Shown here: piece after piece, positions 24,660 to 36,674 of the stretch
Position numbering within the stretch: the stretch's first letter is position 1
How the letters are laid out: every line of letters begins with the position of its first letter
From: Argentina anserina
Lineage: Eukaryota; Streptophyta; Magnoliopsida; Rosales; Rosaceae
Assembly (NCBI RefSeq): GCF_933775445.1
Contig: NC_065877.1
Location: 11,718,001-11,782,000, forward strand
Length of the DNA stretch: 64,000 nt
Reading direction: 5' to 3'
Program-made: the position numbers and the translations under genes
Notes under the pieces: generated by a model
What the model saw: only the letters and a program-made list of their open reading frames with translations
Told to the model about the DNA's origin: nothing
Database searches by the model: none

Positions 24660-25212
24660 CAGTATGTAATCTGAGCTAGGTAACTGACTGCATCGACATC
24701 CTCATCATCTTTTACTTGACTATACCGAACTAAATCTCATCACCTTTTGCATTCTTTTAGTTCATTGGGTTCACCTTCTTCTTTTGTACTCTGCATGTCA
24801 ATTATGTGATCGTTCAAATGTTTATAAAAGATTTATATAGGAAAATAAACTTATAGAAAGGAGCCTCTAGGGCATTAAGTGTTTGCAAAATCAAGCAGTA
24901 AGGCTCTAGAAGCCTCATTTGATATCCTATCATTCTAATAAAAAGTAGAAGTGCTAGAATGACTTAAGTCCAAATGTTTATAGTTGTAGCCACTTAAACT
25001 TGGTATCATATATTCAGACTCGCAATTTTAGTAGTGTCTACTCAATGATCAAAGTCGTCATTTTGGGTAGTGTATTAATTCGACTTGAAAATTGGTTCAA
25101 CTCACCTAAAAATTGCATCCTCTCCATTTATAGTTGTTTTAAAGTTTTCATAATCACTTTTTAATCCTCCATTCATCATGATGATACTGTACTATTGTCT
25201 GCTAAGCTCTAT
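24660..25212. other. Intergenic, nothing recognised
   Basis: AT-rich stretch before the CACTA element; no open frame or repeat ends seen. Confidence 0.45.
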
Positions 25213-25215
25213 ACT

Positions 25216-25680
25216 CACTAGTGGAGAACAACGCTTAAGAGACAGACAACTTTCGTCTCTTAAGAATCACAATCCGTCTCATAAGTACTTAAGAGGGGAA
25301 CAATTCGTCGTTTAAGATTCGTCGCGTAGGCCTTGTCACATAGGTGTTATCAAGGTGACACACGTCGTTCGTCGCTTAAGTGAAGCTCTTACGCGGCAAA
25401 AGATTCTTTTCGTTGTAACATCTTATGCGGCGAATGTAGTAACGTAAATGACGAACAATCCGTCTCCTTTTTGCTTAAACGACAAGTGTCGTTTCGTCGC
25501 TTCAGTGGTTAGTTAGGGCGGCGAAGCCAATTGTTCTTAAATGGCTGGTTTTTCGTCGTTTTGTACTTAAACCTCAACTCATTTTCGTCTCTTAAGTGGC
25601 TTGTGATCTTAGACGGCAAAATTTTTATATACTTAAGAGGCGCCATGTTTCATCTGATTATCCCAACGAATCCATTTGTC
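25216..25680. repeat. Left subterminal repeats of the CACTA element
   Basis: Many copies, both orientations, of CTTAAGAGACGAA / TTCGTCTCTTAAG-like words, for example near 25233, 25249, 25270, 25310, 25365, 25580 and 25630. Confidence 0.8.
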
Positions 25681-26574
25681 GATTAGTTCTATATAATACT
25701 CATATTAATTATTTTTAATCACACTTTAATATATATATATATATTTATTTATTTATTTTTTTATATACTTAATAATTAGAGTAATAGACATATTTTGGAA
25801 AAAAAAAGCAACTTAATATGAAATAAGCAACATTGTTCACACAAGTACCAGCAAAAAAACCATGGAATTGACATCAATTTGTCCATGCAAAAACAAACTT
25901 CTACAAACCTAAATGAGCCTAGCTCGAGATGTTCGTGTCCATGTTGACATTTTCTCCATAATGTTCACTAGAATATTGAGACATAAGAAACTCAAGTTGA
26001 GTCCTCATTCTCTGAACCTCTTCATCAAGCTCTTTAGTCTTTGCTTCGGCACTTTCAGCCCTTCCCTCAGCCTTTTCATCCCTCTCAATGACCTCATGTA
26101 GTCTCTCCTCCATATTCGGTCGAGAACGTGAAGTGGAAGAGGTGGAAAATTGGCTCTTATCTTTGATGTTTGCATGTCCAAGACCACGCAGCTCCCCCCC
26201 CCCCCCCCTTTTCTTGTTCCAAGTCCAAATTCAAGCAGTCCATACTGAGCCTCTAGACCAAAAGGTGGGATCTGATCATTAGGGGTGTCAGGATTTTTAC
26301 TTATAAAATCATTCTTCAATCTTGCGGCCTCATCCCTCATCTTCTTATGTAAGTGTAAGACGACAAGCATTCAACATTGTTTACAATTTTGTTTCACATC
26401 AGTCTAAACATTCAATAAACAATAAACAAAAATAAACACAAAAATTTTACTGCTTTTTTTGTCACCATAAATAATGTAGGACATGCACTAAATAGTTGTT
26501 AAGAAAACATGTCATTCATCTACTAACAAAAATTATTTGTAAGTTTTCAACCATACCAACAATACCATAACAAT

Positions 26575-27760
26575 ATTAGTGTTATTTTTGGTTTACCGGA
26601 AATTCCGACGGTCAAACGAGGTCCGAATTGGATGAAATTTTAAAATGGTCACTAAATATATATACTGATCACATCGGATGGTGTCGATCAATTCCGATAA
26701 GTTTCCTTCATATAGTCGCTTCATAATGTGATAGTTTTATTATAACCCTAATATAAAGGTTATGATACATTAGTTGACACTTCGGCGATCGACAACTCCA
26801 GTTTGAAATATGGTCGATCGACACCAGTAGATGAGATCGGTATATATATTTAGGGAACCTGTACAAATTTCGTCCGTTTTGAACATGGTTTGACCGTCCG
26901 TACCAACGGTCAACCAAAAAACATGCGTTTTCACATAATAAAACCCCCATTGACCGGGACTTTGCCAAATGAGTTTCCTTGTTTCGACCACGCACGATCG
27001 ATGAAAAAAATTATGTGATTTCAAATATGTAAACAAATTTTCTCATTCGCATCTTGGTAATGGGTCATCCCTTAGGGTATATTAGTGTTGTTTTTGGTTT
27101 ACCGGAAATTCCGACGGTCAAACGAGGTCCGAATTGGATGAAATTTTAAAATGATGACTAAATATATATACTGATCCCATCGGTTGGTGTCGATCAATTC
27201 CAAGAAGTTTCCTTCATATAGTCACTTCATAATGTGATAGTTTTATTATAACCCTAATATAAAGGTTATGATACATTAGTGAACACTTCGGCGATCGACA
27301 ACTCCAGTTTGAAAATGGTTGATCGACACCAGTAGATGTGATATGTATATATGTTTAGGGACCCCGTAAAAATTTCGTCCGTTTTGGAAATGATTTGACC
27401 GTTCGCACCAACGGTAAACTAAAAAAGATGCGTTTTGACATATTAAAATCCTCATTGACCGGGGCTTTGCCAAATGGGTTTCTTTGGTGTGACCGCATAC
27501 AATTGGTGACAAAAATTAGGTGATTTCAGATATGCAAACGACTTTTGGTGTTCGTATTTTGGTAATGTGTCTTCCCTTATGACATATTAGTATTTTTTTT
27601 CGGTTTACCGGAAATTCCGACGGTTGAACGAGGTCCGAATTGGATGAAATTTTTACAAGGTGACTATATATATATCAATCATATCGACTGGTGTCGATCG
27701 ATCTCGAGAAGTTTCCTTCATATAGTTGCTTCATATTGAGGCGGATTTAGTAATTACACA
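26575..27760. repeat. 505-bp tandem repeat, about 2.3 copies
   Basis: Units begin at 26575, 27081 and 27585 with ATTAGT, then GGTTTACCGGAAATTCCGAC, then GAGGTCCGAATTGGATGAAA. Spacings are 506 and 504 bases. The third unit stops near 27745. Units 1 and 2 differ by scattered substitutions. Each unit also has an inner pair of related words, GGTCGATCGACACC and its near complement. Confidence 0.9.
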
Positions 27761-27967
27761 TCCGCTTGTATATATATATATATGTTTGTTTTAGCAAACT
27801 TATTTGAAACATACATATATAGACATACATATAAACATAGATGATTATATATACATATATAACACTACAAAAGAGAAACATATAATTATATATAATATAA
27901 ACCTAAAATCACATTAATCAAATCAAATATTCGGTAAGATAAACGTAAAACGACATTATTTTATAAA

Positions 27968-28110
27968 TAGTTCGGTTTTTCGGTTCGGTTCGGTTTCTTA
28001 TGTGCCCAAACTGAAACCAAACCGATTAATTCGGTTCGGTTCGGTTTTTCTTGTGTTCGGTTCGTTTTTTTTTTGTTCGGTTTTCGGTTTTTTCGGTCTT
28101 AAGTGCCACC
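27968..28110. repeat. CGGTTCGGTT simple repeat
   Basis: Repeated TTCGGTTCGGTTTTT words, ending GGTCTTAAGTGCCACCCC. This is a common low-complexity plant repeat type and gives false KTEKTEN-like frames on the other strand. Confidence 0.8.
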
Positions 28111-30626
28111 CCTAGCAGCTTCCTCCTCCTTGGAGGCATCATAAGACTCCTCATAACCTGAAATGACAAAAAGTTCATCACCTTTGTCTCTAAATGCAAC
28201 CATCCTGTAGACAATCGGTTTCCGCCCTACATGGTGTTCCATTTTCCTCTTTCTACGGTTGTTCATGTTAGCGACTGAGCGTCTCTGTTATACACAACCA
28301 TCAACATTAATCACAAACAAAAATAAGAAGATATGACTATGACTTATACAACTTTGTTATGATATATACGACTGATGCTTAATTACATTGACTTAATCAG
28401 TTCTATTTTAATTCATAGAGGCAAACCACTTATACGTTTACATTTTACCTTAAAAATTGGTGACTCAAAGTGTTTAGAAAGCCACACCCACTCATCTTGC
28501 TTGTGACAAAGCTCCAAAGGGAGCTCTTTACTCCCATAAGTCTTATAGTGGGTGGCAAAATCCCCTTTCCAGTCCGCAAATATTTTTCTCGCCTTTTTTT
28601 GGATCCACGCCCACATGTCGTCATTCTCATAATCAATAACAAAGAACAACTGTAACATTATCACGACAACAATCATTATACTAATTAGTTTTAATAATTT
28701 ACAAATAAACTATAAGAAAATAGGACCTCTATAACTTACCGAGAGACAATCTGTCACCTTTGTCTTCTCATCCAGATGACATTCTTCCCAATTTGTTGTC
28801 TTCATCACAACTTTTGCCCGTATGCAGCTGCCAATACAACTGACCAAGAGACTGTTACAATCCTGTGAGTCAGGTCCTATGATGAGTTCCTTCTCATAGA
28901 CCAACTGGATCTTCCCTGGTGCTCTAATAATATCTCCAAGTTTTTTGTTGTTCACCAACCCCCGTTTGCGTTTTGGGGCAGGGTCTTCAGTCCCCTTTTT
29001 TTAGAGCCGAATACTAATCAAAGAAGGGTCATCCTCATATCGTTCTACTAGCATCTCACCAAATAGGTCGTCCTCATATGAGAGTGGGGGAGCCATTGCA
29101 ACAACTGTTCCCATTGTGGTAGTCACAGTGGGCTGCGATGACTCCGTTGGAGAACCATTGTGTTGTCGTACAACCGCTACTCTAAAGAGGCCTTCAACAT
29201 CTTTCCAAGCCTTTCTCTTCCTCCTGCCGGGCATGTTGTGAGTTGAAACAAGATAAAACCTCAAATCAGTGCAATCCAGATAAACAAATAGCTTAAGTAG
29301 ATTGAAAGAAATAACTCTATATATAATTAAAGACTATATCTTGAGGGTTTCTAATCTATAACTTAATTAGTTATAATAATTATACTCTTGATTGTTACTC
29401 ATCATCATAATGGAAAAGCCCCACTTCTCCAATCAGGAGCAAAAAAAAAACAAGAAACATAGGAAAAAATTAACATAACAAAGATAAAGAGTATGCTGTG
29501 TTCTAACTTGAGAGTGAGAGTTTGGACAATCCTACAAACATTGAGCAAATTAAACAAAAAGATGAAAATGTTAATACAACCACTTAAGACAAAACAACCT
29601 CCTGAACGACTATTGAAAACTGAGCAAACTAAGCATATTTCACAGCATACTCTTAAAAGTACAAAACAGATTTGGCTTTCACTATTAAATCCAATAAAGT
29701 AAAGAGCTCAAACTCATGATGCAATACCAGCATATACAAGCCACAAATTTGGAAATAGAACCCTAGATATGCAATGAAACAAACCATTATATAAAATGGA
29801 ATAAGAGAATTTGGGGAAAGAGACGAACCTTGGGTTTTGTTTGTGGCCAAGACGGAGAGGGTTCTCTTATATACAATGGAATGAGAGCAATTAGGGATTA
29901 GATAATTTAGAGAGGAAATTTGAGTCTAATATCTAGGGATTTCAAGATTGAATAGGCTGGGTATGACTAACAGGGAGATTTGTGAGCTGATTGAGAGAGA
30001 AAATAATTGTGGGGATCTAGGGATGGAAAGAGCCAACTGGTGTCTAGAAATATCGGGCCTATACATATAATGACCACTTAAGCGGCAATTGTTTTGGCAG
30101 CATCAATTTTAATTTTGGGCTGAAAATAATGATGGGAAAGATACCGCACCACAAATGTTGTTATGCGGTCAAATCCTTTTCTCAAATGAAAAACATGATT
30201 TAGAATCTCTACATTTATTAATACACAATTATACATTATAAATATCATGAAATCATTGTTTCTTGATTCTTTTTAGTTTTTGATCTTCATTACGATACAA
30301 TATTCGGGATTTCATGATTTCAGATTAATCTTGCATTATCATTAATTAATGTTGACTATGTGTTAAATGGTTTTTTTAGAAGTCACTTAAATGGTTAGAG
30401 TATATAGATCAATTTAAATAAAAACAAGTAGAATAGTTCATAACATTCTGGAATTCATACATGTTAACTAGAATTATATTACACGTAAAAGTTTAAACAT
30501 GCATTAATTAGTACTCAATCATTTTCTTCATAATCCTCATCGGCGTCCTCATCCTCATCTTCATTTTCATCTTCATCATTAATGAAGTCTTCTTCTGTGC
30601 GGGGAATGTACAGTAGAGGATCGAAA

Positions 30627-32960
30627 TCAAAACTCTATAGGAACGTATTCAGACGCTTGAAAGTGTATCTCGTTGTTGATGCAAATGTTGTTTGTGACAG
30701 GGATGGCTGAGGTAGAAGGCTCTTGATATAGTTCAATAGCCATATTATCAATATCTTGCTTTACACCCTGTGCAAGTGTGGTTGCATCAAAAATATTTCT
30801 GTGTGACATCATGTTTACCACTTTCCAACCGCGGCCCTATTTTGGATCATCAAGATAGATCACTTAGTTTTGCCATGGTTGCAAGAATAAATAGCTCATT
30901 TTCATACCAGCTTGTGTGTGTATTCACTGAAAATAGGTCATGATCCAATCGGGTACTCCTCCGAACACTTGGGTCAGTATTGAACCATCTACACTTAAAC
31001 AAAACAACCGGCATACGAGATCCGTACAATAGTTCAATAACAGAAACAAGGACCCCATAGTATGGTGGTCCTCCATTCTTATCCTCTACCATGACGCCAC
31101 AGTTTTGTGTCTTCTTCCCTTGATCTGAAAATTCTGTCAGAAACCTTACGCCGTTCACTACACAAGTCGCATATACATTATGTGATTATGGCATACTGGC
31201 CAAATGTTGCATCTGTGGGGAGTACAACTAACTGTTTTCTCGTTACAACTTTCTCATCTGAGAAAAATATCAATCACACATGTGGTTAGAAATGACTAGT
31301 CAAAAATTGTTGTTCTCTTTTTTTTTTTGACAAAATAAATATCAAAATTTTACGTACCCATTTCTTGAAATATTTAGGAAATGATCTCTTGTGCGACTCT
31401 TATGAGTTATCGTCCTCATTATCCTCAAGTTGTTTCAAATGATACTCCATAAAATCTTGAACTTCATCACAATATTGCAGTACGCTCCAATGGGCCTCAA
31501 TCAATTCATATTCGCTAAGAGTTTATGATTGTGGTAAGTTACCATACATTCTTATATCTTTTGAAACAACTGGAAGGTTAAATGTAGGTTCATTGGAGGC
31601 AGCACGTGACTATGTGTCATCTATATCATGGAGATACATATTGCAGTAGACTACACACTCGTGTGCAATGTACGCAGTTGTAATGGAACCTTCTGGGTTC
31701 ACTCGAAATTTGACATAGCCTTTATAATCCCCAAGTTGTCTTAAAACAAAAAACATAGTTAGAAAATTATACACTATATATAATTAAAAATATGATATGA
31801 TAAACATACACATATATTTTACCTTTCTATGGGAAACATCCAGGTATAGTGTACTGGGCCAGTAAGCAGAACTTGGTCGAGAAGGTGGACCATGAGATGA
31901 ACCATGATGTCAAAAAAGGCAGGGGGAAAAATCCTCTCTAATTTGCAAAGGATGTATACAATCTCTTCTTTCAATTTTAACAGATCTGACTTATTCACTT
32001 CTCTAGTGCATAACTTTTGCCACTGGCTGGACAAGGCTACTAATGGCTCTACTACATTAGAATGCAGATACGGTCTAATTACCACTAGAAGAAGTCGTTG
32101 CATTAAAATATGATTATCATGAGTCTTCAACCCAATTATCTTTTGTCCCTCCACCTTAACACATCGTGCTATATTTGCTGCATACCCTTGAGGATATTTA
32201 ACACCATGAAACCACTTGAAAACCCAAAGTTTTAAAAACGGCTTCACCTCGTAAGGTGCAATAGGCACTTTCACTTTTGTCCCCGTCTTTTTTAACCACA
32301 AGTGTTCACACAAGCCCATCTTTTCCAAATCCACCCGAGCTTTGATATTATCCTTTGTCTTATCTTTAAGATCCAGAGTTGTTCCCACAACGCTGTCGCT
32401 TACATTCTTCTTTATGTGCATGATATCTAAACTGTTTCTATGTATCGATTTTGACTAGTAAGGCAATTCAAAGAATATACTCTTATGCTGCCAACACGCA
32501 AGATGCTTTGATCGTTTTGTTTTTATTTTATTTTTGGATTACCGCTAAGCGGTCCGAAATTAAAAGAGTTCATCTTGTCCAAAACTTCATCTCCAAACCA
32601 CTAGTGCCAATGGGTACATCAAATTCCTCAGCTTGATCATATCTCGAAGCATATGGAAAATTATAAACTAGCATGTTTATAGTGGGGTCGATAGAAAGGC
32701 CGCCAATACCACTAGATGTCCTAGCCTGATGATTGCAACTTGCTCGAAATTCAACTGATGTAGGATAAGTAGCTACTTCACCATGGTCTGTCCATGTTGT
32801 ATAACTCTGCCACATACCATAATGTGACAAGTCTTATACATAACTGAATCAGTTACATACTCGTTGCAGCAACACATTCTACACGGACACTTGTACCATT
32901 CAGCTCCATTACCCTGGTTTCTTACATAGTTCAAAATTATAGATTCCCATTATATAAAGA
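30627..32960 (-). pseudogene. Tnp2-like CACTA transposase remnant (DUF4218, DUF4216) lacking the catalytic core
   Basis: Minus-strand pieces in order: an N-terminal stretch with NGAEWYKCPCRMCCNEYV (near 32920-32860); TYPTSVEFRASCNHQ and DPTINMLVYNFPYAS (32770-32650); MHIKKNVSDSVVGTTLDLKD (32421-32362); a DUF4218 stretch with REVNKSDLLKLKEEIVYILC and FFDIMVHLMVHLLDQ (32060-31850); its tail QLGDYKGYVKFRVNPEG (about 31740-31690); and a DUF4216 domain with YGVLVSVIELLYGSRMPVVL and FKCRWFNTD (31158-30850). In complete Tnp2 proteins the Transposase_21 catalytic domain lies between the N-terminal part and MHIKKN. Here only about 150 bases separate them, so the DDE core is deleted. Several stops also break the frame. 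Confidence 0.8.
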
Positions 32961-33334
32961 GGGTCCTCCCTCCCTAGCAACATCCAACTTGTATCCATGT
33001 TATTTGTATGCTGTCATAATAAAAACTAAATAATAAGCACAAAAAATGTACACATGTGTTTCTCCATCACCTTATGCCTCCGGTTAGGGTCCTAATCCCA
33101 TTCAGGAAAAAATGACTTTGTTTCACAGTTTGTAGTTGTATTTTTGTTCTTGTTTGTGAGAAAATTTCGACAGCATCTCCCTACAGTTCCTCAAGTGCAC
33201 AAATATTTATACCTAATATGCACTCGAAGAACAGTAGCGGGAGACCGTGCCAAAATATATCCCACTATCCAAAATGAAAACACTAGAACTGCAAACTATG
33301 AAACAAAGTCCTCTTTTCCCAAACTGTACAAAAA

Positions 33335-33400
33335 TAGGACAATTCAGGAATCATGTATGATTCAGGAATCATATATGATTCCGGAATCATACATAATTCC
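33335..33400. repeat. Short palindromic tandem repeat
   Basis: GGAATCAT(G/A)TATGATTC(A/C) repeated about four times, at a spacing near 18 bases. Each unit is itself nearly self-complementary. Confidence 0.75.
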
Positions 33401-33844
33401 CAAACGAGATTTCTGAGGCTAACTATCAAGAATGAAAGAATTAAGTGAATTGTCGGAATTCATCACTGGAAAAATAATTGAAAATATATTGAAATTATAG
33501 AGAATAATATCTTATACCAAGTTAGAATCTAGTGGGTGGACCAAATTAAGTATTTTATCATGCAAATAACATATTGACAAACAATATGAATCAATGACAA
33601 GAATCATTCACACAAACAATTATAGGGAAAACATGAGAAAATGGTAAAATGAGAGATTAAGTGATCATACCAAGCAATAAGCTACTAGGTAAAGGCCGTG
33701 GAGCAAGAGAAAGCTTTATAAGACCATTCTAGGCCACTTCCATAGGAGAAAATAGAAATCACCGCCTCCATTTGACAAGCAACTTCTGAGGTTTTTTTCC
33801 CGTATGTTTTAGATATGGGTTTAAAGTTGATACTATAGATGGGG

Positions 33845-34146
33845 TTTACTTAAGAGACGGAATAATTCGTCTCTTCGAACCCATAATTCGCCTCTTAAAG
33901 AAACTTAGGTGACAACAAATTTCCGTCGTGTCTGAGAATCACTCAAGTGACCAACATATAACGATGAAGACGTTTCGCCGTATAAGTACGCAGTTAAGCG
34001 ACAAATATATCACTGTTGTCGCTAGGTGCATTTCTAAAAAGACGAACCAAGCCTGAGTTATATTTCATCGCCTAAGAAGCACTTAAGAGGCGAAATTGTT
34101 TTGCCAAGCTTTCAGTTCGCCGCTTAAGACCGGTTTTCCACTAGTG
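33845..34146. repeat. Right subterminal repeats of the CACTA element
   Basis: CTTAAGAGACGGAATAATTCGTCTCTT at the inner edge is followed by repeated CGCCTCTTAA, GTTAAGCGAC and CTTAAGAGGCGAA words up to the terminal inverted repeat. They match the left end. Confidence 0.8.
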
Positions 34147-34187
34147 ACTAATATCAATAGTTGTCTTCTATTAATGTTTCAAATCAA

Positions 34188-34239
34188 TAGTCTCTCTCTC
34201 TCTCTAAAACCCAGAGAGAGAGAGAGAGAGAGAGAGAGA
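34188..34239. repeat. (CT)n-(GA)n inverted microsatellite
   Basis: A run of CT (34192-34205) is followed by AAAACCCA and a run of GA (34214-34238). The two runs can pair into a hairpin. Confidence 0.85.
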
Positions 34240-34244
34240 AACTA

Positions 34245-35145
34245 GATCTGAGAGTCATTCTCATCTTCCCCCGCTCTCACCCAAATCTTGATCCTTCCAG
34301 ATCTAAATCGATGGAGGAAGAGTTTGGGGGAGATTTTTCTCTTTAATTACTCGTTTCACTGCTTTCTTTTAGCTTTTTTCTTCTAATTTGGCCAATATCT
34401 TTTCACCCTTGTGGTGTTTGTTACCCATTTTGTGGTTAATCTCTTGTTTATGTTTAGTGCAAGAGAACTTCACTCCTCATTTTCTGTATGCCAAGCAATC
34501 TCATATGTTTCTAGGTCAAAATCACCCATCCACATAACATATATCTATCCTCAATTGTGAAGGTCTCTTATGGCATCAACGCAAAGTGCTTTGTACTCCC
34601 CTACTTGATTATGAGTGTTGTAAACGCGTGAGTTTTTCACCCCCCATTCTCAAAAGGTTACTGTTATTGTTCTTGTTTTGTGTTCAGATTCTCAAATCCT
34701 TGTCGGCTGCCATGGTTACTTATTGGTGGAGGAATTGGTGTGGTTATGAGAGATTTTATTCTGTTGGATGGTGAGTCCTGTGTTTTGGGATTGATTGTGC
34801 ATCGGTGCTCCACGGAGGAACTACCGTGTTCATGGTCTGTTTTCGGTAGCTTGGGTGTTGCTTGCGGCATGATCTCGCGATGTAGGGTTTTTGGTGTGAG
34901 TTGGGCTTCTCTTTGGGTCTATGTTATTAGTTTTTTTTTTTTTTTACTTTGGGTGTATGTAGAGTATGTTCCCTTTATACCTCGGTTTAATTAAATTCTC
35001 TTTACAGCTCTTTCTATGTTGAATTGAGTTAAGAGAATTTGCTTCTTATTTGTAATGTTTCTTCTAGTGTCTATGTTCTATGTCTGGATTGAGCTATGTC
35101 CCTTTTATTGAAACGAAATATCATTTCCTCCAGAAAAAAAAAATC
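34245..35145 (+). other. Intergenic; possible remnant of a poly(A)-tailed retroelement
   Basis: The stretch ends TTATTGAAACGAAATATCAT, TTCCTCC and an A-run at 35134-35144, a 3' end style seen in plant LINEs. I see no reverse transcriptase motif and no flanking target duplication, so the call is weak. No gene otherwise. Confidence 0.25.
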
Positions 35146-35252
35146 ACCATTCCATTTCAATTCTTAACTCCAAAACTCTAGCTGCCGCGCTACCATGTAA
35201 CTTAATTAATTGAAAAGGCTAGTCAAACCTTTACCATACAACGTTACTTATT

Positions 35253-36656
35253 CTAAACCTTCAATATCTGCAACTTGTTCATGAAAGCAATGGCAATCCA
35301 ATCCAACTCGAGCGGTGACCACCGCACTTGATTAATCTGAGCCGTCGCTTCGTACCACACCTCCGGCTCGACGTCTGCCCCATCGGATCCAAACCTGGTT
35401 CGCACCACCTCCCATATCATAGCCCTTGAATCATCACTCGCCGAACATAGCTGGTGCCCCATGCCTGGCGACCATGATATGGCATTCACACTGGCTCCAT
35501 GCTTGTTTAGCTCCATTATTGGTGCTGTGGGAAATCTAATATCCAATATCACCACCTTGCTGCTGTCCACTTCAACCGTGGCTATGAACGTTGGGTCATG
35601 TTTGTTCCATTCTAGCCTCAACAATGACTCTTGGGCAGGGTTTTCATATACTATTGTCGACCTGTTGGAAAATTGGGAGAAATGCATGTACATCTATTAT
35701 TCATTAAATATCTCAACTAATTTACACGATTACTTATTAATGATGTCGCCATTCTTAATTAGACAGTGATATGCATTTCACTTTAATAGTACTTTGTTTT
35801 CAAAGAATAATGACTGAGTGTAATGAGTGCAGCAGAATATGTTAATCATGCATGCATTTTAAAAATTATGCTTTCATGCATACTTGAAGCGATATGCATA
35901 TAATTCATAAAAACAGACGTTAGTAAGGACATGCATGCATAGGGCTCCCAGATTCATTTTCAGTTTTCAAAGCTATATTCAGAATACTGGCGACTGCAAA
36001 AGTGCATAGTGGTTAAGGAACTTGCAAACTACATTAGAAAAGCAATTAGGGCGCCTTTACCTCTCTTTGTTTCTTAAGTCAAACACCCTAACAGTGCCAT
36101 CCCCAGAAGCGGAAGCAAACACATTGAATCCACCCCAAGAAATGTCATAAACTTCTTTGTCATGAGCCACCAGTTGGGTGTCCACAGCCTCCGTCTCAAT
36201 GTCCCAAATCGTACACGTTGTGTCAACACTCGATGTTGCCACTCGTCGAGTGTCAAACTCTGCCCAATCAAATGATGTTATGGCTGAGTTGAACTCGCTG
36301 CTCATGTTGCTATTCAGTAGCGACTTGAGCTCGATTCGGTCGTCATGGATCTCCCAAATGCGTAAGTAGTCACCGGAGGTCGCTATGAGGTCGGGATTGG
36401 TGGCCGCCTCAGAAGGGAAGAACATGAGGTTCGTTGGGGCAAAAGGGTGGTCGAACATGAGGCGGTTATCGGTGGCGAAGTCGGAGGTGGAAGAGTTGAA
36501 CTGGACGAGTTCGACTTTGTTGCTGTAGTCTTCGATGAAGCTTCCAATGGCGAGGCGTGAAGGCTTGTCATTGCGAACTGACCAGGCCAAGGAATAGATT
36601 GGCCATTGACCCACGTAAGTGTAGACGCCTGGTTTTTTCTCTGTTGGAGTTTGCAT
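35253..36656 (-). CDS. WD40-repeat protein of the LWD/TTG1 family
   Basis: Two coding exons, 36656-36061 and 35661-35253, with a GT-AG intron that falls inside the codon for Arg in NKERSTIVYE. The product has 334 residues, close to LWD1 and TTG1 (about 340-346). The ATG at 36656 is the first true start; the frame opens a little upstream only with TTG. WD-type repeats are visible: GVYTYVGQWPIYSLAWSVRN, SGDYLRIWEI, SSVDTTCTIWDIETEAVDTQ, LVAHDKEVYDISWGG, SGDGTVRVFDLRNKE, VVILDIRFP, ASVNAISWSPG, SDDSRAMIWEVV, QINQVRWSPLELDWIAIAF. The wording is nearer to LWD (clock-period proteins) than to TTG1 (MYB-bHLH-WD40 complex), as judged from memory, but it is diverged from both, for example in the EVVRTRFGSDG loop. 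Role inferred: nuclear scaffold in transcription complexes. Confidence 0.88.
35662..36060 (-). other. Intron of the WD40 gene
   Basis: Donor AGAG|GTAAAG and acceptor TTCCAACAG|GTCGAC. LWD and TTG1 genes have few introns; this one sits between the central blades. Confidence 0.75.
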
Positions 36657-36674
36657 GGTAATAAACTCCACCAA

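Larger units (their letters stand above)
25919..29264 (-). pseudogene. Ptta/TnpA-like plant transposase gene remnant (Transposase_24 type)
   Basis: Pieces read on the minus strand in order: GRRKRKAWKDVEGLFRVAV (29230-29165), LGDIIRAPGKIQLVYEKELI with SCIGSCIRAKV (28940-28800), WAWIQKKARKIFADWKGDF with HYKTYGSKELPLELCHKQDE (28615-28480), GRKPIVYRMVAFRDKGDELF (about 28230-28150), and after a gap of about 1.7 kb LKNDFISKNPDTPNDQIPPF (26325-26265). This is the order of the Ptta/En/Spm accessory transposase of plant CACTA elements. The gap is filled by 505-bp tandem repeats and CGGTTCGGTT-rich DNA (26400-28115), so the gene is broken or carries a very large acquired intron. A run of G codons (G17 on this strand near 26200) interrupts the last part. 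Confidence 0.7.
25216..34146 (-). mobile_element. CACTA (En/Spm-type) DNA transposon, 8.9 kb
   Basis: Both ends carry the inverted repeat CACTAGTGGA (left CACTAGTGGAGAACAACG, right read inwards CACTAGTGGAAAACCGG). The 3-bp target duplication ACT is intact at 25213-25215 and 34147-34149. The terminal 300-450 bases at each end are packed with a subterminal motif around CTTAAG(A/C)GACGAA and its complement, as is usual for transposase binding in this superfamily. Two decayed genes lie inside on the minus strand: Tnp2-like first, then Ptta/TnpA-like. The catalytic part of Tnp2 is missing, so it cannot move by itself. Both ends are intact, so it could still be moved by another copy. Confidence 0.93.

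Noticed and set aside
26770..27512. Repeated similar frames (KETHLAKSRSMG and DHISNW-like words)
   Set aside because: They are translations of successive 505-bp repeat units; stops differ between units and no family fits.
30541..30590. CATCCTCATC-type acidic repeat as a gene end
   Set aside because: Short low-complexity stretch at the end of the Tnp2 remnant; no separate gene.
36657..36674. Extended N-terminus MVEFIT for the WD40 protein
   Set aside because: The first codon is TTG; the ATG at 36656 is the natural plant start.
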